Assembly (NCBI GenBank): GCA_902769875.1
Contig: CACXQV010000013.1
Coordinates: forward strand, 1-64,000
DNA: 64,000 bases
Reading direction: 5' to 3'
Source of the DNA: an uncultured Bacteroidia bacterium
GTDB taxonomy: Bacteria > Bacteroidota > Bacteroidia > Bacteroidales > F082
The translations under genes and the position numbers were made by a program. This document shows, in pieces, positions 50,666 to 58,895 of this stretch (positions are counted from its first letter, which is position 1; the number at the start of each line of letters is the position of its first letter). The notes below the pieces were generated by a model that saw only the letters and a program-made list of their open reading frames with translations, had not been told where the DNA came from and did not search any database.

Positions 50666-53425
50666 ATGAAAACCAGATTTTTATTGTCCTTCTTGCTTTG
50701 CGGCCTCATCGCCAAAGCGCAAACCATCGAAGTATCGGGCTTACAATCAGGCGTTTGGGATGCCGACACGGTGAAAGTCACCGGCAATGTCATCATTGGC
50801 GACGCCTTGTCCATCCATCCCGGAACGACAGTGCTATTTGACGGCTATTACAGCATTCGCGCCAGCGAAGGCGCCTCGATTACGGCCATCGGCACCAAGG
50901 CCGACTCCATCACCTTCTCGGTGACCGACACGTCGGGGTTCCATCACTTCAACATGGGCCGTGGCGGCTGGAACGGCATACGGCTTGAGAACGCCGGCGC
51001 TTCGCGCTTCGAGTATTGCAGGCTGCAATACGGCAAGGCCGCTTTGGACGACGACCAAGACGGAGGCGCTTTACGCATTTTCGGCTGCAACGAGGTGGAA
51101 ATCGGACACAGCACCCTATTCTGCAACTTCTCGCGCGAACACGGCGGAGCACTGAACGCCGAGCATTCCACTGTGGTGATGCACGACTGCAAGGTCAACA
51201 ACAACCTGACTTACACCAAATTGGATTCGGTTTATTTCATGTATGGCGGCGGGCTGCGTTTCATCAACTGCGAGGTGGAACTCACCGATATGACCTTCCG
51301 CCACAACAACGGGCAGAGCGCCATAGGCGGCGCGCTGAGCTTGGACAGCTGCGAAGTCAGGATAGACCGTTGCAGGTTTGAGCACAACCACGGCGTCAAC
51401 GGCGGCGGGCTCTATCTGATTCGCTGCCACGAGCGTCCGTGCAGCATCACCAACTCGCTTTTCGCCAACAACGTATCAGAGCACTTCGGCGGCGGTTTGG
51501 CCATCAGCGACTCCTCGCCCCTGCTCAGCAACCTCACCGTCGTCGGCAACCTCTCCATCGGTGTCAACTGCGGCGGCATCTTCTTCTACCAATACAGTGC
51601 CCCCACAGTGATGAACTGCATCGTTTACGGCAACCATAACAGCATCCCGCTCGACGAGCCGGTGCAGATGTGGTCGTGGACCTACGAGGGAATGGGGCCT
51701 AAGTTCCACAACTGCATCGTACAGTACGGCTTCGACAACATTTCGGGCAACGAGAACATCACCGTTTACGAAAACTGCACTGAAGACGACCCGCTCTTTG
51801 CCAACCCCGATGCCGAAAACTACCACACAAACGCCGACAGCCCTTGCGTAAACGCCGGCTCACCCGACACCCCCGATGACATCCTCAACGGCTATGACCT
51901 CGACGGAAAGCAGCGCCTCAGCGACAACTGCATCGACATTGGAGCATACGAATACTCCGTCACCGAACTGACCAATCTGGTCATCTTCCTCCGCTTTGCC
52001 GACGACCCCGAAATCACCCATCCGTTTGCTTCAATCGACACGCTGTTCAACGGAAAGACCCCCGGCTATCTCAGCATTTACAATTTCTTCAAAGCCCTGA
52101 CCTACGACAAAATCCATTACAACACGGTGTATACCAACAACATACAAAACGGACAGATCATCTCGTTCCAAGACTCGCATCCTCGTGGCTATTATGAGCC
52201 ATACAGCCCGTCGAATCCCATTGGCTATCAAGGCGAAAACCCGTTTATAGGCATTTCGAGGCGCGAGGCTGAACTGTTGGCCGCCGCCTTCGACTATGTT
52301 GAAGAAAACCATTTGGTGGACGACGATGTGGTTTTGGACGGCGATGGCGATGGCGACATCGACAACGTGAGCTTCGTCGTGAAAGGCGGAACGGGCGAAT
52401 GGGCCTCTATACTTTGGCCACACATGGAGTATTTCCCGCACGACTCCATCGACCATCCCGTGCAAATCAACGGCATCCGCCCCAACACCTTCAACTTCGA
52501 GTTTGAAGGCGCTCCGCAATACTTCAACGCGCATGTGTTTCGCCACGAAATGGGCCATTCGATGGACTTGCCCGACTTGTATCACTACATCAACTACGAC
52601 AATGTGTCGCCGGCGGGCTCGTGGGACATGATGTGCTACAACTACAACTCGAACCACACGGCAGCCATCTACAAGAACAAGATCCTCCACGTTTGCGACG
52701 ACCCGATTGAAATCACCGAAGACGGCGACTACACGCTGTTGAGCGTGGGCTCAAGCCCGACGCAAAACTGCTATTACATCAAGTCGGCCATCGACAGCAC
52801 GCAGTGGTATGTGTTCGAGTACCGGAACCAAGCCGACCTTTTCGACGAGGGCATTCCCGGCACCGGACTCATCGCCGCCCGCTGGAACGACACCGTCCCG
52901 CTCGACTATTCGGGGATGTTCGCCAACGCCTTCTTCGACTTCTACAATGTGGCGCACCAGTATTGGATTTTCCGTCCGGGCAGCAGCCGCGACACCCAAA
53001 ACGGCAACATCAACAACGCCCATTTCAGCTTTGCCTCGGGGCGCACTTCCTTTGGCCCCACCACCAATCCCCACCCATTCCTGACCGATGGCACACCCGA
53101 AAACAGCTTCGAAATCACCGACATACACGAATACGGCGACCATCTCACTTTCCACGTCCATTTCTTCGACGACGGCACCGACGAGCAGCCTTACGAGGCC
53201 TTGAGCGTGCATCCCAACCCCGCCAGCGACCGTTTGCAAATCGACGGTGAAGGCCTGCAACAAGTGGAAATTTTCAATGCCATAGGCCAACAAATGCTCG
53301 TCAAAACCCTTGACAACGAAGACCATACCGAACTTACGATTGGCGACCTTCCATCAGGTATCTATATGCTCCGCATCGCCACAAACGACGGGTCGACCAT
53401 CACCAAAAAAATCATAAAAGAGTAA
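50666..53425 (+). CDS. Secreted right-handed beta-helix / M6 metalloprotease with T9SS tail
   Basis: A 919-residue exported protein; the start at 50666 gives a signal peptide ending LIAKAQ. Residues about 20-420 form a right-handed beta-helix (repeated GGGLYLIRC, GGALSLDSC, GGGLAISDSSP with polymorphic-outer-membrane-type spacing). Residues about 425-840 are an M6-type peptidase: FHVYTNNIQNG-like start, VLDGDGDGDIDNVSFVVKG, and zinc motif FRHEMGHSMDLPDLYHY (HEMGH at 627-631). The last 75 residues are a T9SS type A domain (SVHPNPASDRLQIDGEG; IYMLRIATNDG). Beta-helices usually bind or cut polysaccharides, so this may be a glycan-tethered protease; that is inference. Confidence 0.9.
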   Translation: MKTRFLLSFLLCGLIAKAQTIEVSGLQSGVWDADTVKVTGNVIIGDALSIHPGTTVLFDGYYSIRASEGASITAIGTKADSITFSVTDTSGFHHFNMGRGGWNGIRLENAGASRFEYCRLQYGKAALDDDQDGGALRIFGCNEVEIGHSTLFCNFSREHGGALNAEHSTVVMHDCKVNNNLTYTKLDSVYFMYGGGLRFINCEVELTDMTFRHNNGQSAIGGALSLDSCEVRIDRCRFEHNHGVNGGGLYLIRCHERPCSITNSLFANNVSEHFGGGLAISDSSPLLSNLTVVGNLSIGVNCGGIFFYQYSAPTVMNCIVYGNHNSIPLDEPVQMWSWTYEGMGPKFHNCIVQYGFDNISGNENITVYENCTEDDPLFANPDAENYHTNADSPCVNAGSPDTPDDILNGYDLDGKQRLSDNCIDIGAYEYSVTELTNLVIFLRFADDPEITHPFASIDTLFNGKTPGYLSIYNFFKALTYDKIHYNTVYTNNIQNGQIISFQDSHPRGYYEPYSPSNPIGYQGENPFIGISRREAELLAAAFDYVEENHLVDDDVVLDGDGDGDIDNVSFVVKGGTGEWASILWPHMEYFPHDSIDHPVQINGIRPNTFNFEFEGAPQYFNAHVFRHEMGHSMDLPDLYHYINYDNVSPAGSWDMMCYNYNSNHTAAIYKNKILHVCDDPIEITEDGDYTLLSVGSSPTQNCYYIKSAIDSTQWYVFEYRNQADLFDEGIPGTGLIAARWNDTVPLDYSGMFANAFFDFYNVAHQYWIFRPGSSRDTQNGNINNAHFSFASGRTSFGPTTNPHPFLTDGTPENSFEITDIHEYGDHLTFHVHFFDDGTDEQPYEALSVHPNPASDRLQIDGEGLQQVEIFNAIGQQMLVKTLDNEDHTELTIGDLPSGIYMLRIATNDGSTITKKIIKE

Positions 53426-53456
53426 ACCTATAATGTGCATAAACAACTTGACATCC

Positions 53457-54200
53457 ATGAGAAACACATTAATCATCCTGCCGCTCGTCATCAGCATCAT
53501 GGCTTGCGGACAACAAAGCCAACCGACTTTTGAAGTGGACACCTTCGCCACGAAAAGCGGCAAGACCCTCAAAATGCACGCATTGATGCACGCCAGCATC
53601 CGCTTGGAGTTTGACGGCAAGGAAATCGAAATAGACCCCGTGGGGCAACTCGGCGACCGCACCGTCGACTATGCCGCCTTCCCCAAGGCCGACTATATCT
53701 TCGTGACCCACGAGCACCACGACCACCTTGACCAAAAGACCATCCCCGTCCTGACAAAAGAAGGTACGCAAATGATTACCAACCAACGCTGTGCCGAGAT
53801 GCTTGGCTATGGCACGGTGATGGCCAATGGCGACAAAACGACCATCGACGGCTGGCTTGGCGTGGAGGCCGTTCCCGCCTACAACACCACCGAGGGCCGA
53901 GAGCAGTTCCATCCCAAAGGTCGCGACAACGGCTTCATCCTCACTATCGACGGACTGCGAATCTACATCGCCGGCGACACCGAAGACATTCCCGAAATGG
54001 CCGACATCAAGGACGTGGACATCGCTTTCCTGCCTTGCAACCAACCCTACACGATGACCGTCGAGCAGTTGGTTAGGGCCGCCAAGGCCATCAAGCCGAA
54101 AGTGCTGTTCCCCTACCATTATGGGCAAACCGACGTGAGCGGCATCGCAGGGCAGCTGAAAAACGACGGTGTGGAAGTGCGGATCAGGCATTATGAATAA
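53457..54200 (+). CDS. MBL-fold metallohydrolase, lipoprotein (UlaG-like)
   Basis: A 247-residue protein beginning MRNTLIILPLVISIMACGQQ, a lipoprotein signal (Cys17 region). The metallo-beta-lactamase metal motif is FVTHEHHDHLDQKT, with the downstream ligands in YIAGDTEDIPEM and FPYHYGQTDVSG. It resembles the UlaG-like subgroup, which hydrolyses diverse lactones or phosphoesters; substrate unknown. It lies 31 bp after the M6 protease gene and may be co-transcribed with it and the following gene. Confidence 0.88.
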   Translation: MRNTLIILPLVISIMACGQQSQPTFEVDTFATKSGKTLKMHALMHASIRLEFDGKEIEIDPVGQLGDRTVDYAAFPKADYIFVTHEHHDHLDQKTIPVLTKEGTQMITNQRCAEMLGYGTVMANGDKTTIDGWLGVEAVPAYNTTEGREQFHPKGRDNGFILTIDGLRIYIAGDTEDIPEMADIKDVDIAFLPCNQPYTMTVEQLVRAAKAIKPKVLFPYHYGQTDVSGIAGQLKNDGVEVRIRHYE

Positions 54201-54226
54201 ACCGTTGTACCAAATTGACTTTCAAT

Positions 54227-55171
54227 ATGTCGAGCAACCCAAATCTCGTTCAATACATCGCCGAGCAATGTTCAGGCGCAGGCGAAATCACCGTCAAGAA
54301 AATGTTTGGTGACTATGGCATATATTGCGATGGCAAAATCTTCGGCTTGATTTGCGACGACCGCCTCTTCGTCAAACCTACCGAGGCGGGGCGGCAATTG
54401 CTTCGCTCCGAACGCCATCTCGCTCCCTACGAAGGCGCGAAACCCTATTTTTTCATCGAAGACGTGGACGACAGGGATTATCTTGGCAACCTCGTCAGGG
54501 AGACCTGCAAGGCCTTGCCCGAGCCCAAGCCCAAAAAGAAAAAGGGAGCGAAACAACTCTTGCTGCTCATCGCACTGATGTTTTTGGCCCCTTCGTTGTT
54601 TGCCCAAAGCATAGGCGGAGGCCTGATGGTCGGTCCGGTCTTTTCGACGATGAAAATCAGCGACATGGACACTGCTTCGTTCCGTGCCGACTTCACTGGG
54701 GGCGTGCGCATCGCCCTCATCCCTGAACGTTCCATCATCGGGGGCGAAGTGGACATCATCTACTCGCGTCAAGGCATGAGCACCCCAACCGGCCTCGATC
54801 CCGACGGCAACACCATCCGCTATCTCAGCAAATCGCACTATATCAATGTGCCGCTGTTGCTCAACATCTACCTGCGCCGCTGGACCGAGGACGACGAAGA
54901 CGAGTCGATGATTCCGAGGCTGCGCATAGGGCCGCAAATCGGGTTTTGCATCGGCGGAAACAATGTGCTGGAAGTGAGAGGCAAGAAGAAACAGCAATAC
55001 ATCATCCCGTGGGAGAAAGGCACTTTCAACCGCATCGACTACGGCCTCACGGCAGCCATCAGCTATTGGTACGTCGAAGTGCGCTACACCTTCGGGATGG
55101 GCAACATCTTCAAGGACGGCGAAAAGTCGACCAACCACGTGATTTCGGTGACTTGGTCGGATATTTGGTGA
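54227..55171 (+). CDS. TfoX N-terminal domain fused to an outer-membrane beta-barrel
   Basis: A 314-residue frame read from ATG 54227. Residues 1-98 match the TfoX N-terminal domain (ITVKKMFGDYGIYCDGKIFG; LFVKPTEAGRQLL). Residues 103-127 then form a perfect Sec signal peptide: KKKKGAKQ plus a hydrophobic core LLLLIALMFLAPSLFAQ. Residues 128-314 resemble a PorT-like outer-membrane beta-barrel (GGGLMVGPVFSTMKISDMDT; GGEVDIIYSRQGM; ISYWYVEVRYTFGMG). A cytosolic domain before a signal peptide is illogical for one protein, so this is probably two genes joined by loss of a stop and start, or the barrel is started internally. No internal ATG fits the signal. Confidence 0.8.
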   Translation: MSSNPNLVQYIAEQCSGAGEITVKKMFGDYGIYCDGKIFGLICDDRLFVKPTEAGRQLLRSERHLAPYEGAKPYFFIEDVDDRDYLGNLVRETCKALPEPKPKKKKGAKQLLLLIALMFLAPSLFAQSIGGGLMVGPVFSTMKISDMDTASFRADFTGGVRIALIPERSIIGGEVDIIYSRQGMSTPTGLDPDGNTIRYLSKSHYINVPLLLNIYLRRWTEDDEDESMIPRLRIGPQIGFCIGGNNVLEVRGKKKQQYIIPWEKGTFNRIDYGLTAAISYWYVEVRYTFGMGNIFKDGEKSTNHVISVTWSDIW

Positions 55172-55200
55172 ATCTGGTTTTCAAATTAGTGAAAAAAGTG

Positions 55201-55208
55201 TAATTTTG
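55201..55208 (+). promoter_or_regulatory. -7 box of the MntA-HepT unit
   Basis: TAATTTTG followed by CC, 24 bp before the start codon. -33 box weak. Confidence 0.45.
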
Positions 55209-55231
55209 CCTTCCGAAAAACAAGTCAAAAA

Positions 55232-55531
55232 ATGGACACCAAGCAGCTGCAACAAACCATTGCCAACTATTTCACCACCCAGCCCGTACTGAAAGCATGG
55301 CTGTTCGGATCGTATGCCAGAGGCGAACAAACTCCTGACAGCGACATCGACATCCTTTTTGTTCCCGACAAATCGCAGCATTTCAGCCTGTTCACTTTGG
55401 GAGGCATGTATGAAGACCTGAAAGACTTGTTGGGATGTGAAGTGGATTTGATTACTGAAGGAGGTCTTTTGCCCTTCGCCCGCGAGAGTGCCGACCGTGA
55501 CAAAATATTGATTTATGAGAGAACCGCGTAA
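55232..55531 (+). CDS. MntA-like nucleotidyltransferase antitoxin
   Basis: A 99-residue minimal nucleotidyltransferase with the signature WLFGSYARGEQTPDSDIDIL, i.e. GS-x10-DxD complete. In characterised MntA-HepT pairs this enzyme AMPylates a tyrosine of the HEPN toxin and so neutralises it. It overlaps the toxin gene by 17 bp, with the antitoxin first. Own -7 box just upstream. Confidence 0.88.
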   Translation: MDTKQLQQTIANYFTTQPVLKAWLFGSYARGEQTPDSDIDILFVPDKSQHFSLFTLGGMYEDLKDLLGCEVDLITEGGLLPFARESADRDKILIYERTA

Positions 55532-55862
55532 AGACCCGAAAAGGCTTGCCGACATTTTGGATGCCATCGACAACATTTTCCAATACGTGGGAAATGATGA
55601 TATGGCGGCATTTGTTGCCGACCAGATGCGATATCATGCCGTGGTTTACAACATGATGATTATTGGAGAAGCCGCCAATATGCTCACTTTTGAGTTTCGC
55701 GAAAGCCATCCTCTCACCCCTTGGAAACAAATCACCGGAATGCGGAATTTCCTTATCCATGGTTACCATCAGGTGGAAAAAGACATTGTTTGGAAAGTGA
55801 TTGAGGAAGATTTGCATCTTTTGAGGCTACAAATAGTGAATTATATAGCTGAATTACAATAG
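55515..55862 (+). CDS. HepT-like HEPN ribonuclease toxin
   Basis: A 115-residue helical HEPN (DUF86) protein. The RX4HXY motif is complete: RNFLIHGYH, so the Tyr that MntA modifies and the catalytic Arg/His are present. Also fits ADQMRYHAVVYNMMIIGEAA. In active pairs the unmodified dimer cleaves tRNA or mRNA. Start MREPRKDPKRL overlaps the antitoxin gene. Confidence 0.88.
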   Translation: MREPRKDPKRLADILDAIDNIFQYVGNDDMAAFVADQMRYHAVVYNMMIIGEAANMLTFEFRESHPLTPWKQITGMRNFLIHGYHQVEKDIVWKVIEEDLHLLRLQIVNYIAELQ

Positions 55863-55894
55863 AACTACATTTTGGTTTTCAAACTGCATAAAAA

Positions 55895-57235
55895 ATGAAC
55901 ATAATAATAGCCGGAGACGGAGAAGTAGGGATGCACTTGGCGGAAGCCTTGGTGCGCAGCAACCACAACATCACCATCGTGGACCCGCACGAGGAACTGT
56001 TGAAGATGATGGAATCGCACAGCGACCTGATGACCATCACGGGCGACTCGACCTCGACCGCCGTGCTGCAACGCGCCAACGTGAAACGCGCCGACCTGAT
56101 GATTGCCGTGCTCCACGACGAGCACATCAACCTGCTGACGGGCATCATAGCCAAGAAACTCGGCGCCAAAAAGGTCATCGCGCGGGTCAACACGATGGAA
56201 AACCTGAGCCCCGAAGTGTGGCGCATGTACCAAGACCTCGGCATCGACGGGCTGCTCTCGCCCGAAGACATTGCCGCTCAGGAAATCATCTCGCTGCTGA
56301 AGCAAAACGCCTCGTCGGAAACCTACGACTTCTCTGGCGGAAAGCTGCAACTTTTCATGGTGAAACTCGAATCGGAGGCCGAAATCTTGGGCAAGACCGT
56401 CGATGAGGTGGTCGACCAATACGAACACATCGAGTTCCGCATCGCCGCCATCCACCGCCGCCAAAACACCTTTGTGCCGCAAGGCGACGAGGTGTTCCAA
56501 GTGGCCGACATGGTGTATGTGGTCACCAAGCCGCACGCCATCAAAGACATCATCAAACTGAGCGGCAAGAAGCAAATCAACATCCACAATGTGATGATTG
56601 TGGGCGGAGGCCGTGTGGGACGCATCACCGCCAAACGCCTTGAGAAAGACCTGAACATCAAGATTCTGGAAATCGACAAGGAACGCTGCATGGACCTGAC
56701 CAACTACCTCGAAGAGGCCTTGGTGGTCAACGCCGACGCCCGCAACCTCGACCTGCTCGAGGACGAAGGCATCAAGGACATGGACGCCTTCATCGCCGTC
56801 AGCGACAACACCGAGACCAACATACTGACCTGCCTGCAAGCCAAGTCATTCGGCGTGAAGAAGACCATCGCCCTCGTCGAAAACATCGACTACATCGACA
56901 TCTCGCAAAACATCGGCATCGACTCCATCATCAACAAGAAACTCATCGCGGCCAGCTATATGGTGAAATACACCTTGGGCGCGAAGGTCTCCACCTTGAA
57001 AAGCTTGAGCGGCATCGACGCCGACATCGTTGAGTTTGAGGTGAGGGCCGGCTCGGCGGTCACGCGCAAGCCCATCGGGCAACTGCCCATGCCTCCCGAT
57101 GCCATCATTTGCGGCATCACCCGCGACGGCGAAAGCTACATTGCCACCGACGACTTCCAAATCGAGACCGACGACCAAGTGGTGGTGTTGGCCCTGCCCA
57201 AAGGCATCCCCGCTGTTGAACGCTTGTTCCATTAG
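55895..57235 (+). CDS. trkA: Trk potassium transporter regulatory subunit TrkA
   Basis: A 446-residue cytoplasmic ring-forming protein that gates TrkH by binding NAD(H)/ATP. Two RCK_N Rossmann domains are visible: MNIIIAGDGEVGMHLAEAL (residue 1) and NVMIVGGGRVGRITAKRL (about residue 232), each followed by an RCK_C domain (KLQLFMVKLESEAEILGKTV; DIVEFEVRAGSAVTRKP). It stands 173 bp before trkH in the same direction, the usual functional pair. Confidence 0.95.
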   Translation: MNIIIAGDGEVGMHLAEALVRSNHNITIVDPHEELLKMMESHSDLMTITGDSTSTAVLQRANVKRADLMIAVLHDEHINLLTGIIAKKLGAKKVIARVNTMENLSPEVWRMYQDLGIDGLLSPEDIAAQEIISLLKQNASSETYDFSGGKLQLFMVKLESEAEILGKTVDEVVDQYEHIEFRIAAIHRRQNTFVPQGDEVFQVADMVYVVTKPHAIKDIIKLSGKKQINIHNVMIVGGGRVGRITAKRLEKDLNIKILEIDKERCMDLTNYLEEALVVNADARNLDLLEDEGIKDMDAFIAVSDNTETNILTCLQAKSFGVKKTIALVENIDYIDISQNIGIDSIINKKLIAASYMVKYTLGAKVSTLKSLSGIDADIVEFEVRAGSAVTRKPIGQLPMPPDAIICGITRDGESYIATDDFQIETDDQVVVLALPKGIPAVERLFH

Positions 57236-57274
57236 TTTTTTAGGAATCACAAAACAAACAAAACTTGCAAAACA

Positions 57275-57406
57275 ATGATGAAGCCTAAAGAAAAGCGTGT
57301 AGCGGCACGCAACCGCGTTGCCGCCGGAAAGCGAGCCAGTTGGTCGCTTTCCCCAGCTTTAACAAAAGGTTTTGAGGGTTTTGTAGGTTTTGTGACAAAA
57401 TACTAA
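57275..57406 (+). CDS. Possible 43-residue small protein between trkA and trkH
   Basis: An open frame from ATG 57275 (or 57278), MMKPKEKRVAARNRVAAGKR, then ASWSLSPALTKGFEGFVGFVTKY, ending 2 bp before the trkH ATG. The N-terminal half is very basic. The C-terminal part is encoded by a three-fold GGTTTTG repeat (57368-57394), so the frame may be chance. The tight spacing to trkH would allow translational coupling. No family recognised. Confidence 0.25.
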   Translation: MMKPKEKRVAARNRVAAGKRASWSLSPALTKGFEGFVGFVTKY

Positions 57407-57408
57407 CG

Positions 57409-58872
57409 ATGAATTGGAAAACTAAAATAAACCACCCGTTAGTCCTCAGAATAGAAGGCCAGCTGCTCATCATAGAGGGCCTCTTCATGCTGACGACGCT
57501 CCCCGTGACCTATCTCCACCACGGGCTGTATGCCTTCAGTATGCCCTTCTCGGCCCTCATCACCCTGCTGACGGGCGTCATTTTGCTCATCGCCACGCGC
57601 AAGCACAAGGACGACAAGACCAGCTCGCGCGACGGCGTCTACATCGTTTGCATTTCGTGGTTGGTCATCTCCCTGTTTGGCGCCATGCCCTTTTTGCTCA
57701 GCAAGAGCGTGCCCAACTTCACCGACGGCTTTTTTGAGGCGCTGTCGGGATTCACCACCACGGGAGCCACCATCCTGCCCCACATCGAGGCCGTGCCGAA
57801 AGACATCCTCCTTTGGCGCAGCATGACGCAGTGGATTGGCGGCTTGGCCATCATCGTGTTCACCATCGCCATCCTGCCTTATCTCGGCATGAGCGGAATG
57901 CAACTCTTTGTGGCCGAAATCAATGGCTTGAACTACGACAAGCTGCATCCGCGCATCATGCACACCGTGTGGCGCATTTGGGCCATCTACCTGTTTTTCA
58001 CCTTGTTGGAAACCCTGCTTCTCTATTGGGGCGACATGGATTTCTACGACGCCCTCTGCCATTCGCTGGCCACCATCAGCTCGGGCGGCTTCTCGACACG
58101 CTCAGGCAGCATCGGCGAGTTTTCCAACTATTCGCAGGTGGTGGTCAGCATATTCATGGCTCTTTCGGGGTGCAATTTCTCACTTCTGCTCCTCTCCTTG
58201 AGCTGGCGGTCGTTTGCCATCCTCAAGAACCAAGAGTTTCGGACTTTCCTGCTCTATACCGTTTTCATCAGCGCGGGCATCGGCTTGGTGCTGCTTTTCG
58301 GCTGCGGAAGGAGCCTCGGCTCGGCTTGCCGCGAGTCGTTTTTCAGTGTCATTTCGGCCTTCACCACAACGGGGTTTTTCGTGAGCAAATATACGCTGTG
58401 GCCTTCGTTCCTTTGGGTCATCCTGTTTTTGCTGATGTTCATTGGCGCTTGTTCGGGGTCCACTTCGGGCGGTGTCAAGATTTTCAGGCATCTCATCTTT
58501 GTCAAAAACTCGATGCTCGAACTGAAACGTATCATCCACCCCAATGCCGTGGTGCCGGTGAAAGTCAACGGGAAATCCATCTCGTCAAGCGGCGTTTACA
58601 AAAACATGACCTTCATCTTCATCTATTTCCTCGTCTTCATCGTCGGAACCGTCGTGTTGCTTTCGTTCGGCATCGACTTCGAGACTTCGATAGGAGCCTC
58701 GGTGGCCACGTTGAGCAATGTGGGCACGGGCATCGGGCAGGTGGGGCCTGAGGGTTCCTACGTCGCCTTCCCGATTGCCGTCAAATGGGTGCTCATGCTC
58801 TTCATGCTCCTCGGCAGGGTCGAGCTTTTCTCGCTCATCACGCTGCTCTCGCGGAGCTTTTGGAAGAATTGA
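57409..58872 (+). CDS. trkH: Trk/Ktr-type potassium uptake membrane protein TrkH
   Basis: A 487-residue inner-membrane K+ channel/transporter. Four pore-loop filter motifs are visible in order: GFTTTGATIL, SGGFSTRSG, TTTGFFVSKY and LSNVGTGIGQVG, each with a conserved glycine. Start MNWKTKINHPLVLRIEGQLL leads into the first helix. Family motif WIGGLAIIVFTIAILPYLGMSGM is present. It works with TrkA upstream. Confidence 0.95.
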   Translation: MNWKTKINHPLVLRIEGQLLIIEGLFMLTTLPVTYLHHGLYAFSMPFSALITLLTGVILLIATRKHKDDKTSSRDGVYIVCISWLVISLFGAMPFLLSKSVPNFTDGFFEALSGFTTTGATILPHIEAVPKDILLWRSMTQWIGGLAIIVFTIAILPYLGMSGMQLFVAEINGLNYDKLHPRIMHTVWRIWAIYLFFTLLETLLLYWGDMDFYDALCHSLATISSGGFSTRSGSIGEFSNYSQVVVSIFMALSGCNFSLLLLSLSWRSFAILKNQEFRTFLLYTVFISAGIGLVLLFGCGRSLGSACRESFFSVISAFTTTGFFVSKYTLWPSFLWVILFLLMFIGACSGSTSGGVKIFRHLIFVKNSMLELKRIIHPNAVVPVKVNGKSISSSGVYKNMTFIFIYFLVFIVGTVVLLSFGIDFETSIGASVATLSNVGTGIGQVGPEGSYVAFPIAVKWVLMLFMLLGRVELFSLITLLSRSFWKN

Positions 58873-58895
58873 GGAAAACCTTTAATTTTGCAGGT

